DNA of 64,000 bases. It comes from Rosa chinensis (Eukaryota; Streptophyta; Magnoliopsida; Rosales; Rosaceae). Of the stretch, positions 19,225-30,956 are shown in pieces. The stretch covers positions 81,140,824 through 81,204,823 of the forward strand of contig NC_037092.1 in the NCBI RefSeq assembly GCF_002994745.2, read 5' to 3'. Both the position numbers and the translations under genes were made by a program. The notes beneath the pieces are model-generated. The model saw only the letters and a list, made by a program, of their open reading frames with translations, made no database searches and was not told where the DNA came from. How positions within the stretch are numbered: the first letter of the stretch is position 1; every line of letters begins with the position of its first letter.

Positions 19225-20700
19225 GGTTCTAGTGTAGAGAGGGTCTTCTGGGAGGATAGGAAGTAGCTAGCTTTGTAAACTCTATGCATTTATGATCACC
19301 AAGACAAGTTAATGAGGAAGTAGCAGAAATCATAGGATGTATTTATAGGAGCCGGGTCTCCTTATAATACTATAGCTAGTAACTTGGTACAATTAACTCG
19401 AAATATTGTTGAAGATTAAGATGCCTGGAAACCCAGAATTCCACAGAACTGGTCAAGCTAGCCAGGGAGGATCAAAGTCCTTCACTAAAACCAATAATAC
19501 GTTTTGATTAATAATCAAAGTAATTGCAAGACGTGCATCATATTTATATGTTCTCTAGCTACAAGACAACTCTATAGGGCAGATAGTTCACATAGGCTTT
19601 GGTGTGGTTATAGAAAAATTTAAAAATAAAGAAGACTCGTAGATAGCATAGATGAGTAAATGTGCTGCACTTATAATTCCAGTACAAAGTATTTGCGAAA
19701 GGAATTAGAAGCTTCTGCCCAACTACGAAGTAGTTAGCAAGGATTGTCCAAAAGAGCATTAGCTAAGAATGCTGACATAGTAAGGAGCTAATAGTATTAA
19801 AAAGTATACAGAAATTAATTAATATCTGAGCTTATGTGAAGTCAAAAGTCCAAAGGCTAATTACTCGTACGTTATTTGCTGTCTAGTTTGGCATCACAAT
19901 CATTCAAAATGCATAATACCGCAGGGAGCCATCTATGACCAACAATCAGAGTCAGTCTGACCATCTTTCTACAACCTTTGAATTGCTAGTTCCACCCCCG
20001 AAACCAAATCGTTGTATTTTATGATCTGTTCTTTTGTTGGTTCTTCATTTTTTCAACTAAAAGCCACACTTCATGAAAGGTCTCGCTAAAGAAATTATAA
20101 ACAATGACCGAACATTTTAGTCTCTTTATGCCTAGGTTTTTAAAAGAGCAGGGTTTGAATTTCCAACCTCTATCATCTTCGTAGAAGAAAATTACTACGG
20201 AAATAATCTAGTTATACCTAGTTAGTCAGTGATTTTATCTCTTTTGATGTAAATGGGGAAAGGACAAAACTCACTGAGATCAGCTTCTTTGATCTACTTG
20301 AACGAATAGGGAAGCCATATATGTTCTGTATTTTATATAATTCAAACAAAATGGGGAAGCCATGTTCCTCTATTTTATGTAAGCTTTTATTTTTTTATAG
20401 ATTTTTTTCCCCCTTGATACCAACCTAGGCCTGCAACTTTGTATAGTATAATTTACAGAACAGTTGGCTCTGGCAGTCTACCGATATGTTTTCTGTTTTT
20501 AATACCCAATTGCAAATTGCAAACTGCAAATTGCAACATGCATATATATGACCTAATAATATTGCCATAAAATTTCCAAACAAGAATAAATTCATGGTAG
20601 ACCATATGTAATACAAATTAAAAAGAGAGATTTAATCCAAGTTGGTTTTGTTCCAATATATTTCCTTTATTGGGTTAGTCACTTGAAGTTTCAAACCCAC
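19225..20700. other. No gene seen
   Basis: The first 150 bp is the copy C promoter region, similar to those of copies A and B. The rest is AT-rich intergenic DNA. Confidence 0.5.
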
Positions 20701-21065
20701 GTTGTCTATATTCAAAAGTGCTCAGCAGCTTTGGTACGTATGTCACTTGAAATATTTTAATTTGGGATTTTCTGTGCATTTCATAGATTTTTTTTTCTCT
20801 TTTTTTTTTAAGAGGATTAAAAGGTTTCACTCCTGCCCCCATGGTGACTCGAACTCAAGTTGTCTATATTCAAAAGTGCTCAGCAACTTTGGCACGTATG
20901 TCACTTGAAATATTCCAATTTGGGATTTTCTGTGCATTTCATAGATTTTTTCTTTTCTTTTCTTTTTTAAGAGGATCAAATGGTTTCACTCCTGCCCTTA
21001 TGGTGACTCGAACTTCGTACATAGATAGTGGGTGCTCTAACCACTGAGCTAACACCACTTTATCA
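20701..21065 (-). mobile_element. tRNA-derived SINE with a 158-bp tandem duplication
   Basis: Read on the minus strand, 21060-20960 has tagctcagtggttagagcac (A-box-like) and gttcgagtcacca (B-box-like), the two halves of a tRNA-type promoter, followed by aggatcc-like tail sequence. 20701-20858 and 20859-21016 are near-identical direct repeats of the tail plus flank, with period 158 bp. Confidence 0.65.
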
Positions 21066-21607
21066 AGAGAAATGTGCATTTCATAGATGGTAATGTGTGT
21101 CAATTAATAAAAGATGTTTCGATGCCTAAATGATTCATGGTCCACTAGCTTTGTCCGCTTTGTTTCTCCTAAGAATACATCTTCTTCGTTATTCACATGT
21201 TGGAGTTCTCGTAAATCAATGTACTATATATAGTTTGACCTCATAGTAAAATTTACAACAGTAACCTACGGGTAACCGATCGAGTGATGATCGAGTGCGC
21301 TAGCTCATTGATTTTGGTCTTCATTGTCTAACCTAAATTTATGAGAAATCTAAATATCCAACTTAAAATAAAGTAGTAATATTCATCTGAACCCTAGAGG
21401 GCTAGAGTTATATTACACACCACAGTCTAACATGCTCCCTTGATTGTGACCTCGCACTTAGAGTCATATGGGTGGAGAATTTTCTCAACTATGCAAGCAA
21501 TGCAATTTACACAATACAGGCCGAATTACGTTTATAAAACTCCACATGCAGAAGGCACAGAAAGTAAACACTCTCAAATCCCTATCGGAAATGTGAAGGG
21601 AATTAAA

Positions 21608-22310
21608 TTACATAATAGAGCAGTTATCAGTTGGTTCATGATAGTACATTGGACAAACTATCGGAGGATGTTGAAAATGACTATAGCTTGATGTAGTAGT
21701 ACAATATTGAATCGGAGTCGGGTTTTCTTCCTCGGTAGTGGCTGTGGATTCTCCCACTTGTTCGACTTTGATTATATTGGCGAAGCCAAGCTTCTTCCTT
21801 AAAGCCCTAGTCAAGCATACCGAGTCAACTCCATTCCCAATCACCTCCATATGATCACCTTCAACGACACTTTGTTCACACCTGCTTAATTGAGTATACT
21901 GATCATTAGTTATCATGTATCAAAAGAATATAGTGTAAAAGAAATTTGGGCTAGTCCAAATGATCGATGACTTAATTAAGGATTCTAAAATGTGGGTAAA
22001 GGATTAGAATAGATTAGGCTGAATCCCTTTTCATTGTAACTATAATGAAAGTATGTAATTTATTGATGGATGCATATATACCTGGTGCAGTTGCTGCAAT
22101 CTTTAAAGCCTTGGTTCTGCATTTGTCGCAATGAATGTGCAACTTCACAAGTATCTTTTGCTACATATTAATTCGCAAAAACAACAATCACAAATCTCCA
22201 ATTTGGAAAACCCATTTTGTATTCATTGTCTAAGACAAACAAAGAATATGAATTGTAACTTTCACAAAATGGAGTTGAGATAACAAGTATTTGAAAGGGC
22301 TTACCATCAT
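21608..22310 (-). pseudogene. HMA-domain (HIPP-like) gene copy B, frameshifted, CaaX box retained
   Basis: Exons match copy A: 22310-22305 (Met-Met), 22160-22082 (KILVKLHIHCDKCRTKALK, CxxC present) and 21881-21608, with GT-AG borders. In exon 3, about 10 bases are missing compared with copy A after GVNKVSL, so the spliced frame runs into TGA within a dozen codons. The other frame continues as GDHMEVIGNGVDSVCLTRAL, then a tail and CSIM at the C-terminus, a typical CaaX farnesylation signal of HIPP proteins. The promoter position that holds TATAA in copy A has no TATA here. It is probably a pseudogene, unless an unseen splice restores the frame. Confidence 0.7.
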
Positions 22311-22599
22311 CTTGGAGAGCGATAGAGTCTGAAATGGAATCTAGCTAGCCTTTTGAGTTAGGGATACAGAACTCGATGAATGTATATATGCAATTAATGC
22401 AAAATATGAAAGTACGTAGGATATCAGTATGTGCTGTGTTAACGTTAACATCGAACTTGGAAACTTCCTGTACAAGTACTAGTAGTTCCTACACGTAGAA
22501 ATATTTCTTTATGCATTTTTATTTATGGGGGTAAAAAGTCAGAAGACTCAAAATCAAACACCGCAGCTTCCTAGACTGAGTCACAAATTGTATACGTTC

Positions 22600-23840
22600 T
22601 CAGGGTATCTCCAACCCTTTAGTCAAAAATCATAGTTATTTCATAATTTTAATCATCTTAGACAATCATTTAACTACATTATGAATTTATATATCATAAT
22701 TATTTTATATATATAGGTTACATATTTTCCATATTTACTGAAATTTTTGTTTTACTTTTTAATTTTTTTTTGTCTAAAAATCAGTTACTTTATTATTAGT
22801 CATTGGATTTAATCCATCATACTTTTGTGGCCGTCTGAAATTGGAATCAAAGAAAGATATTTAAGATGGGCTCGTATATTGTGACTTGTAATAAATATTT
22901 CTCCGTAAAAGAAAGGAAGAGCCATTTTTCCATTTCAAATTTATTCCTACAGAACATCTAGGAACAAGAAGATTTAATCAAAAATAGACAGATTCCCTCA
23001 CAATCCAAAGAAATATGAAAAATGATAATAAAAAAAAGATCTAATTTTATTTCTATCGAATTTTAATATCAGAATAGTGAATAGATGATTAGATATTAAT
23101 TAATTTTATATTCATTCTTTTGTTTTAAAAATGAATGATTATGGGCCATCTATTACAAATTTGAATGAATCTGGACCCTTAGATTGCATTACCTCCAAAT
23201 GCTACAGACATGTGGGCTCCACATGTTTGCCTTGACTTATGTCCTTTTTTTTGTCTTCTACCGCAAGTCTATGTGTAGTCATTTTGGTCTTCGTCCTTTA
23301 ATGTGTAGTCATTTTAGCTCGTGTTTTGACGATGGAATCCTTTTTTACTCATTTTTTTCTAGGTTGGAGTTGGAGATGACCAATTTGAGTGTGGGTTGTC
23401 ATTTTGGATATGACATCATGGGTTTGGAGTCGCCCTCATTCTCTTCTTCCATAAACATTTTATTATGACAACCAATGAATAGTTTCTTACCATTTTTTAT
23501 GCCCTCCAATAGTGAATGCCTATTATTGAGAGAGAGACACAGTACTTGATTGGTAGCGAGAGCCCAGCCCGGGGGGAATGCATGGTTCCCTGGCGCTATA
23601 AACTAATTAAGGTAAGAGTTGATTGAAAATTTGAAATGAGATGCATGCATGCTACTTGAATACTAATTAATCCAGACTTCATTTGCTGAGATTTGCTAGG
23701 AAGTAACTGCATTCATATGTTAGCAATATTATTGGTAGAAATCAGTTTGATGCCAAAGTTTCTTGCAGTACTAAACTACTAATAATGTGAACTCCTACAG
23801 ATCCATTCTCCAATTCATAATGATAACTGTATACATATCT
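22600..23840. other. No gene seen
   Basis: AT-rich intergenic DNA upstream of copy B. A plus-strand open frame at 23184-23468 is hydrophobic without a domain and is not supported. Confidence 0.45.
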
Positions 23841-23846
23841 TTAAGA

Positions 23847-24350
23847 TCATGTTGAAGTCGAACTGTCCAAGTCTTCTAATAATAACCCACAACAACTCGT
23901 CAACTAGTATAGAAAGCATGCAAATCCCACAAAGTGAAACCCTATTTTCCCTTTTTCTGTATGAACACGCATGATTACCTAATATGTATGCAAATTCCTT
24001 TTTCTGCAGATTGTTTTTCCAACCACATTCCACTATTATAGTATCTTCTACAATCCTAGCAAATGCATCTGTTTAGTAATTGTAGAAATATGGCACCGTC
24101 GTATGAATAAGTCAAAAAGTTAGCTCTGATTTCTATTATTAAGAATTCCAAAGTCTTTTCTAGGACATACGTACAATCATATATGTATGATTTGACGTAT
24201 GTATGTTACGGTCCATATTAAAATATATGTACATTTAATCATTAATTCTTGTTTTGAGTTAAATGTTGGGGAAACTTAATCTTAAAGAAAAATACTATTA
24301 GATCAACCAAGTCTCGATACAACGTTACTTTTTTTGTTTTCAAACGATTG
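23847..24350. repeat. Segmental duplicate of 16338-17500 without the hAT insertion
   Basis: It carries the same landmarks as 16338-16500 and 17169-17500 in one uninterrupted stretch, so it represents the site before hAT insertion. Confidence 0.65.
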
Positions 24351-24612
24351 TGCATCCAATAGTCTGGTAATTGATATGGACAAATGTCCTACCTACATGG
24401 GCCAGCTAGCTAGAAAGTCAGACTAAGAAAACACCTAGAGTCCTAGACGCATCTTACCCTCCATTCCCACAACTGCCAAACATTAATTCCACCTAGTCAA
24501 TAGTCTCATATAAATGTTTCAATCACGACCAAAAAAAGAAGAAGAAAGAGTCGTCCAGGTGTGAATGAGTGGCAACTCCTGGTCATTGGATTCTAATTTT
24601 TTTTTTTTTTTT

Positions 24613-25720
24613 AAATGCATATCAATATTATGTATTAAACGGATTGGAAAATAATTGTGTATTAAGTGTCAGTTGGTATTGCAATAGTATGATGCAGCAT
24701 GATATATTATATAGAATTGAAAAGAAAATTTGTATATGTAAGCAAATCACCTAAAATATAAGGCCACAAATGTGAAGTCTCATTGAGGTCCCTATAATTT
24801 CCCTAAACGGATTCTAGTCGTATATTATAAATTTGATTCTCTCTCTCTCTCTCAAAAACCTCTACTAGTGTTGTCTTCATATGGATGCCCAGATCAAGGA
24901 GGTAATGCTAGTCATCGCCCTTGCAAATGGTTTTGCCTACCTGTTAGCAGTAGCTCCTTTGTGGCTTCTAGTCTTGCTACTTCTTCTTTGCGTCTATCTT
25001 GTCAAAGGAGATGCGACTCTCAATTATTCTGAGGTGTGGTGTATCACAGTGCCGATGCGGCTGAGGGCCGAGTTATAGCTTGTCATTTGTTGGAAGATTG
25101 GGGTGGAGAACCAAGACTCATTTAGTTTTATTCTTCCATGGTTGCACAGGGCAACCATCAATTATTGAATTTAATCTTCATTGGGACTCATTGGTCACCC
25201 ATGGATTCCAGGTGGCACTAGTTGGGATGACTTTTCTTCCTCATTGGTTGATGATTTGCTCGATCAATGACTGGTCCTGGGGGATTGTGACAGCGACAAT
25301 AGTTGCCAGCAATGGATCGGAAGATGCCTAAGGTCATACTGACAATGGTAGCGATTGGTTAGCTAGGGTGCTAGGGTTTTTTCAGTGGGCTAGGGCCTTC
25401 TGGACTTGCTACATTGAATTAGGTTAGGGTTTGGGTCTCTTTGGGCTTGAGCCTTTGCCTAATTTAGTGTTTACTTTTTTGTATCCTACAAGATTGAATT
25501 CTAGTTTCTAAATATTAGGTTGTGTTTCTTACTTGTAGCCCCGTTTTGAATAAACGAGCTTTGTGGAATTAATTAGCGGTGTTAATTAGGTCTTTTGTTG
25601 TGCTTGGTCTAGATACATGATTCAAGCCGTGGAAATTGATGTAAAACGTTGTTTCTGACATATATTAATATAATTATCTCTTATCTCAAAAAAAAAAAAA
25701 AACAAATTCATATCATTATT
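24613..25720 (+). mobile_element. Probable 1.1 kb retroposon (copy 4)
   Basis: The right end is a run of 15 A (25687-25701) and the body has the ggcttgagcctt/gggtttgggtct character of the other short retroposons. The flanks aaatgcatatcaatattat (24613-24631) and aaattcatatcattattat (from about 25703) agree at 17 of 19 positions and may be an aged target duplication. Open frames at 24881-25078 (with a Leu-rich hydrophobic run) and 25080-25331 have no domain. Confidence 0.5.
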
Positions 25721-25789
25721 ATTTTTTGAATAATTTTATTCATATAATTTGTGTGTGTATAATTTTTTTTTCGAATGAAGAAAGAAAAT

Positions 25790-25915
25790 TATAACAAGTT
25801 TCCTTAATACCCAGTACCTATGTACGAAGTCATGGATTCGAGTCACCATGGGGGTATGAGTGAAACCCTTTGATCCTCTTTGTTATAAAGAAAGAAAGAA
25901 AAGAAAAGAAAAAAA
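25790..25915 (+). mobile_element. tRNA-derived SINE fragment
   Basis: It contains ggattcgagtcaccatgggg (B-box-like) and gtgaaaccctttgatcctct, the same tail as the SINE at 20701-21065 but in opposite orientation, and ends in an A-rich gaaagaaa tract. Confidence 0.6.
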
Positions 25916-25984
25916 AAACCTATTCCTTTTACATCCAAATAATTGGCATGTGAAGCTAACAAAGGTAGTGAATGATTCTATCCA

Positions 25985-26280
25985 TAAATATTTTTAGAGT
26001 GACCGATGTTTGCAATGGCATGTGCTATAGTTTGCTTCTCTCCAAATGTGTTTGAAGCTAATCGACTGAAATTGGGTTGCCAATCTTAAGATGTCTTGAA
26101 CCAGGACTTTGATCCTGCAACTCTCCAAGGCATAGAAATGTTTTTGTTGATAACGTCAATGAGGATCTTCAAGTCCTCCTTCCACTTAGACTTTAAGATA
26201 ACCATGAAGTAAGATGGCATGTAGACCAGCTCTCAAAGCTAATGATTCAGTGGTAAGGACATCAGAGACTCTAATTTTCT
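25985..26280 (-). pseudogene. LINE RNase H relic
   Basis: The reverse strand reads ALRAGLHA-like sequence, then VEGGLEDP in place of the usual VEGDS, then AHAIANI in place of the terminal ADALA. The order matches the RVT_3-type RNase H domain, but it is degraded. Confidence 0.5.
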
Positions 26281-27299
26281 TTGAAGAATTTCCCATATTA
26301 TTTTTTATAACCATTTAACATGGTGTATCTGGGGGAGATGCCATTTAATAAGCTTGGAGCTGGATCATTTCTGTGTGTATAAGAATCTATCATTTTCGAA
26401 TCATAAGATTGAACCGAGCAAATAAATCCTCCTACTCAAAATCCTAGGGTTTAGGCTTTGCTTGGATTGGGTTATTGAACATGATTTGGGCCATTACTCA
26501 TATTGTCAAGGTGCAACCCTACTAGTGCTTCTTTGGGTCACTCAACCCGACCCGCAAAATCAGATGCGGTATAGACCCGGACATTTTGATGCAACAGTAG
26601 TTTCAAAACTTGATTAAGATGAAAATTATGACCCGTGATGATAAATTTCTTAAGTATGAAAATTATGCATCCCACTCACACCACATAATAAACACTTTAA
26701 GAAGGAAATGACAAATAAACCTGTAATCATTTTGAGCTAGGGTTACTTCAAAACATGTGCCTTTGATTACTTTAGAAACTTTTGTCCAATATTTTCTGCA
26801 CCATCTTTATAGTAAGGGCTCTCACTTTCCGCCAGATAATTCCTTAAGGGCTAAACATTAAACCACACAAGTTCTCAGAAGATAAAGCAGCTACATGGTA
26901 AAGATTATACAGCATATGCTCCAAAACCATTGATTTTATAGATTACTATATCATCCACCATTCACTACTTTGATCAAGTCTAACCAATCACTCCAATCAA
27001 AAGTAGCAAGAAGCCATTAAGGAACTTAAGCACTTTGCAGAATAGGGCCACATCTATTTAGAACTCTCTCAAACAGTGTTGCAATTTCAAAAGCAAAACC
27101 ATTCAAACACAAATATCTGAAGTAACACACCTTTTGCAAATTTCAATACAAACAAACTGGCTCCACTATCCCCTCTATCAAAAGCTTCTTTTCCTTTTAC
27201 TTGCTTTAACCAAATTCCTAGTTTATTTAAAGAAACAACCACCTTCCTCTTCTTCCTTCATTATTTGTTTCAGCTGTTCTTCTGGCTATTTTGGCAGAG
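26281..27299. other. Upstream region of the NDR1/HIN1-like gene
   Basis: No gene seen. The last 100 bp is pyrimidine-rich (ttcctcttcttccttc), as expected for a plant 5' leader. Confidence 0.45.
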
Positions 27300-28139
27300 A
27301 TGCTACCCCTTCCTCCTCCACCTGCATCTCCAATACCTCCTTCACCACTACTACAAGCCCAAAAGCAAACTAATCCCCTTCCTCCTCCACCTGCATCTCC
27401 AATACCACCTTCACCACTACTACAAGCCCAAAAGCAAACTAAGCCACACTCTCTAAATCAAATTATCATACCAAAGTATGCCCAGAATCAAGGCCTGGTG
27501 CCCGATGCAGCAGCAAATCATGAATCCAGAAAATCAGAAAAACAACCTATGCTCCGGCCACCTCAGGCTCGACGAACCAATCCACTTATATGGTGTTGTG
27601 CAATAGTATGTCTCATATTCAGCCTTATTCTTATCTTCTTTGGAATTGCAACTTTGATCATGTTCCTTGTTGTTAGACCTAGAATTCCATTGTTTGACAT
27701 TCCTAATGCAAAGCTCAACACTATCTACTTTGACTCACCAGAGTATTTCAATGGTGACTTCGCTTTATTGGCAAATTTCTCCAACCCAAATCGGAAAATA
27801 GATGTAAGATTTGAGTATCTGCAGATGGAACTGTACTTTTCTGATAGGCTCATAGCAACTCAGTCTCTTGACCCTTTCACTCAAAGACCTCGAGAAGGAA
27901 GGTTGGAAGCAGTTCACTTGGTATCCAGCTTGGTTTACTTGCCTGAGAATCATGCTGTGGCGCTTCGAACCCAGGTGCAGAACAACAGAGTCGACTATAA
28001 TATAAGAGGAACATTTAGAGTGAGAGCCAGTCTGGGACTGATCCACTTTTCCTACTGGTTGCATAGCAGATGCCAATTACAGATGACAGGTCCACCGACT
28101 GGTGTTTTAGTTGCCCGAAGTTGCAGAACTAAAAGATGA
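27300..28139 (+). CDS. NDR1/HIN1-like (LEA_2 domain) membrane protein
   Basis: A single-exon gene of 279 residues, starting at ATG 27300. The frame is open nine bases further upstream but that codon is TTG. The N-terminus is proline-rich and cytosolic, with a basic patch (RPPQARRTNP) before one membrane segment at about residues 96-122 (LIWCCAIVCLIFSLILIFFG). The rest is an LEA_2 domain: VRPRIPLFDI, then FNGDFALLANFSNPNRKI and a C-terminal cysteine pair in HSRCQLQM and ARSCR. Family members sit in the plasma membrane with the LEA_2 part outside, and several act in pathogen or stress responses. The N-terminus contains a 23-residue tandem repeat. The exact role is not predictable from sequence. 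Confidence 0.85.
   Translation: MLPLPPPPASPIPPSPLLQAQKQTNPLPPPPASPIPPSPLLQAQKQTKPHSLNQIIIPKYAQNQGLVPDAAANHESRKSEKQPMLRPPQARRTNPLIWCCAIVCLIFSLILIFFGIATLIMFLVVRPRIPLFDIPNAKLNTIYFDSPEYFNGDFALLANFSNPNRKIDVRFEYLQMELYFSDRLIATQSLDPFTQRPREGRLEAVHLVSSLVYLPENHAVALRTQVQNNRVDYNIRGTFRVRASLGLIHFSYWLHSRCQLQMTGPPTGVLVARSCRTKR
27306..27443 (+). repeat. 69-bp in-frame tandem duplication in the NDR1/HIN1-like gene
   Basis: 27306-27374 and 27375-27443 both encode LPPPPASPIPPSPLLQAQKQ, with very few base differences. The duplication is in frame and lengthens the proline-rich N-terminus, so it looks recent. Confidence 0.9.
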
Positions 28140-29657
28140 TGATGAGAAGCAAAACTTGTACCATCTTTCTTTTTTCTTCTGTCTGCATTGAGATCTAAAT
28201 GGAATTCTTGGTGTATAACAGTGAGTGTATAATATGATACATGAACATTCTATCCTACAACAAATGAAGTTTGTTTTGTGATATTATTGATTGTATTGAA
28301 AAACACATAGGAGAAAAATCATCATTTGCCAATGCAATAGTGTACATAATGAAAGAAGTCACAAACAGAGGAAACATGATAAGATCCTCTGCGCAAGGTA
28401 AAAAAAAAAAAGGGAGTCCTCAGTGTTTCCCCTGACAAATTGGAACTCTTTTTGAGGGAGGAAGAACTAGAATTCTACTTGAGAAAAACAAGAGAGTAGC
28501 AAGAATATTGTTTGGAGAATCAACTAGGATCCTGCGCTGATCTCCGCATAAACTCTCTCCATTCTTAATAGTTGCACAATATTCAACTACGGTGTACTTG
28601 TTTATTCACCAAAAGAATTCACATAAAAAGCATTAATTGATCCAAAAACTTTAGAGAAACTACAGCCAGAGAAGGAACCAAAATAATAGCTGGGAATCCA
28701 ACTCCAGCGTTGTACATAGAGGGTACATTCTTAAATAGTCCTACTCTGAAGTGTCCTCCTAAATCCTAATCAGTAAGCACTGAACATACCATCACTGGTT
28801 AGATTAATCAACAATTCAAATATCCATAAAAATTTAAAGAGCTAATCTTTAATCTAAAGAAACAACAGAAAGGTCGCAGTCACGTGTTCTTGTAATGGAC
28901 AGCTGGTTCAACACAATACATTTACTTTTTTCTTTTTCTTTTTTATACTTCTGTCTTCTTATGCCCAACCACTGTTATGAACATACTGTAAATCTCCCAC
29001 TATCATGAAAAGTAGATACCACAATGTATATCTCCCACTATCAGAATCCTCTCCTATCCACCTTGTCTAACTGCAAGCATAAAACTCACACAGGAAGTCC
29101 CTACATTCACTGACTGAAACAGCCTGCACAAGACAACTAGCCCACCTCTATACTTTGAATAAGAAAAGAAGAAACGGAGATCAAACAGTACTAGAATTTG
29201 CAGCAGAAGGCAATACCATAAGAAATTCTAAACTGCCTCAAAATAGGAAACTCCACTCCTGTTTAACATGACCATGAGCTTGGTTGAAGCAGATAGCTAG
29301 TTGACAAAGAGCACATCTCACCAAAAAATTAGCAATTACCATTTGAGTGCTAAATCATATCTGAACCTACCCTAGTATTCATATCAGTCCTAAAGTATAT
29401 CCGGCATCTTATGTTAATCAACGTAATAAAAAACCTCAACCACAAAAAATATAAATAACTAGACAGCACAAGGATCCACCGATATTTGATATAAAGTTTC
29501 GAGACAAAGTAACTTCTCAATCTAAACTTTTAGACCACTATGTGTACATTACTTCTGAAAATTCAGAGAAATAACCACATAAAACGATCACTAAAACAAT
29601 ATGTGAGAGCTAATCCAAAAATACGAACCGAACCTCTTTTACGGAGCCAGAGCAGCT
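28140..29657. other. Spacer between two convergent genes
   Basis: It holds the 3' flanks of the NDR1/HIN1-like gene and the SufE-BolA gene. No open frame, RNA gene or clear transposon border was seen. Confidence 0.5.
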
Positions 29658-30824
29658 TCACTTTGTACTCACTTCAGCTGGCGTCTTCGCCTCGATAGAC
29701 AATGCATGTAGTCCACTCTGCAACTCCTCTTGCAACAAGCCGTAGATGAGCCTATGCCTCTTGATCATACTCTTCCCTTCAAACGCCTTAGTCACAACTC
29801 TCACATTGAAATGCGTCTCCCCATCACCACTTCCTCTAACTCCGGCATGCCCGACGTGCTGGTAAGAGATATCCTCTACTTCCAATTCCACAGGACTAAG
29901 CTCTCTCTCCAATGCTTCCTTAATTCTCTTCCCTCGACCTCCCAAATCACCCGAATTCGACTCCTCTTCATTCGAAACACTCCCTACCACCTCCAATTCC
30001 TTCACATTTCCTTCTGACCTCGATTCAACATTCACACTCTCAATGCCACCATTGATTCTCGAACCCAAAATCGAAATCTTTTCACTAGTGCTACTCAATT
30101 GCTCAGCATTTTCATTAGAGCTCAATCCAACACTAGAACCCTCAATACCACCCACTTGAGAATTCAATCCCAAATCCACAGAATCCGAGCCACTAACCAA
30201 ATCCTCAGCCTTTTTCTGCATCAAGTTCAACATATTCAAAAACCCATTATTCCTACCAGGTGACAAGCTCTGCTGAAGCCCAAGATGGAGCGCGAAATCG
30301 GGTCGGACCCTCAAAATTTCCTCCACGGGTTCACCCGAGAGCCCTTTAACGAGCAGAGCAGCGAGACCTTTCGATATAAGCGCGTCGGAATCGGCCTCAA
30401 AGAACACGTTCTTGTCGGAATCGAGGTAGGCTCGCACCCAAACCTGCGAGACACAACCTTCGACCTTGTTCTCTTTTGTCTTGTACTTATCTTCGAGGGG
30501 TTTGAGCTTCTTGCCGTAGTACAGGAGCTCCTCGTACTTGGCTTTTGGAACCGGTACGGACTGGAAGAGCTTGACAATTTCTCGAAGCTTCGGGGGGAGT
30601 TCTTCGATGGGTTGCAGGGGCATTGAAGCTGATGGTGCTAAGGCAGATGGGGATCGGGATGAGGATATGGTGGGGATTCTTTCGAAAGAAATGGGTCGAC
30701 GGAAGGAAGAGAAGTTCGGGTGTTTTGGGAAGGCGGAGAGGGTTTTGGGGTTTAGAGAAGAAGAGTGGGGGATTTTGGTAGTGAATAACCGAAACGAGGA
30801 TGAGATAGAAGAAGACGACGACAT
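29658..30824 (-). CDS. SUFE1: Plastid SufE-BolA fusion, cysteine desulfurase activator
   Basis: Single-exon frame of 388 residues. Residues 1 to about 65 are Ser/Arg-rich with few acids, as in a chloroplast transit peptide. Residues about 72-210 form a SufE domain (PIEELPPKLREIVKLFQSVP), with the sulfur-accepting Cys124 in VEGCVSQVW. After a serine-rich linker, residues about 297-388 form a BolA domain (RIKEALERELSPVELEVEDI; conserved RHRLIYGLL). In plants this fusion accepts sulfur from the plastid desulfurase NFS2 and stimulates it for Fe-S cluster assembly, and BolA domains bind monothiol glutaredoxins. The single-exon layout and domain order match Arabidopsis SUFE1. No key residue is missing. 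Confidence 0.9.
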   Translation of the reverse strand: MSSSSSISSSFRLFTTKIPHSSSLNPKTLSAFPKHPNFSSFRRPISFERIPTISSSRSPSALAPSASMPLQPIEELPPKLREIVKLFQSVPVPKAKYEELLYYGKKLKPLEDKYKTKENKVEGCVSQVWVRAYLDSDKNVFFEADSDALISKGLAALLVKGLSGEPVEEILRVRPDFALHLGLQQSLSPGRNNGFLNMLNLMQKKAEDLVSGSDSVDLGLNSQVGGIEGSSVGLSSNENAEQLSSTSEKISILGSRINGGIESVNVESRSEGNVKELEVVGSVSNEEESNSGDLGGRGKRIKEALERELSPVELEVEDISYQHVGHAGVRGSGDGETHFNVRVVTKAFEGKSMIKRHRLIYGLLQEELQSGLHALSIEAKTPAEVSTK

Positions 30825-30956
30825 GATTGGTTCTCAGACCTCTGGTAGTAGAAGCAGGGAATTTCAGAGAAACACACACGGTGATGAAATAGACGGAGGG
30901 CTAAACACACAGTTTGACCAGATGGATTAACTACACCTGAATTATTATTATTATTA

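Noticed and set aside
20960..21060. Functional tRNA gene on the minus strand
   Set aside because: A- and B-box-like parts exist, but there is no acceptor-stem pairing, and the sequence continues into a repeated tail seen elsewhere, so it is a SINE.
23184..23468. 94-codon plus-strand hydrophobic frame
   Set aside because: No domain, biased composition, and AT-rich surroundings; likely chance.
24881..25331. Possible small membrane protein gene (Leu-rich segment)
   Set aside because: It sits inside an A-tailed retroposon-like unit, ends quickly and continues in another frame without any domain.
30487..30930. 130-codon frames on both strands over the SufE-BolA N-terminus
   Set aside because: They are alternative-frame shadows of the transit-peptide and SufE coding region.
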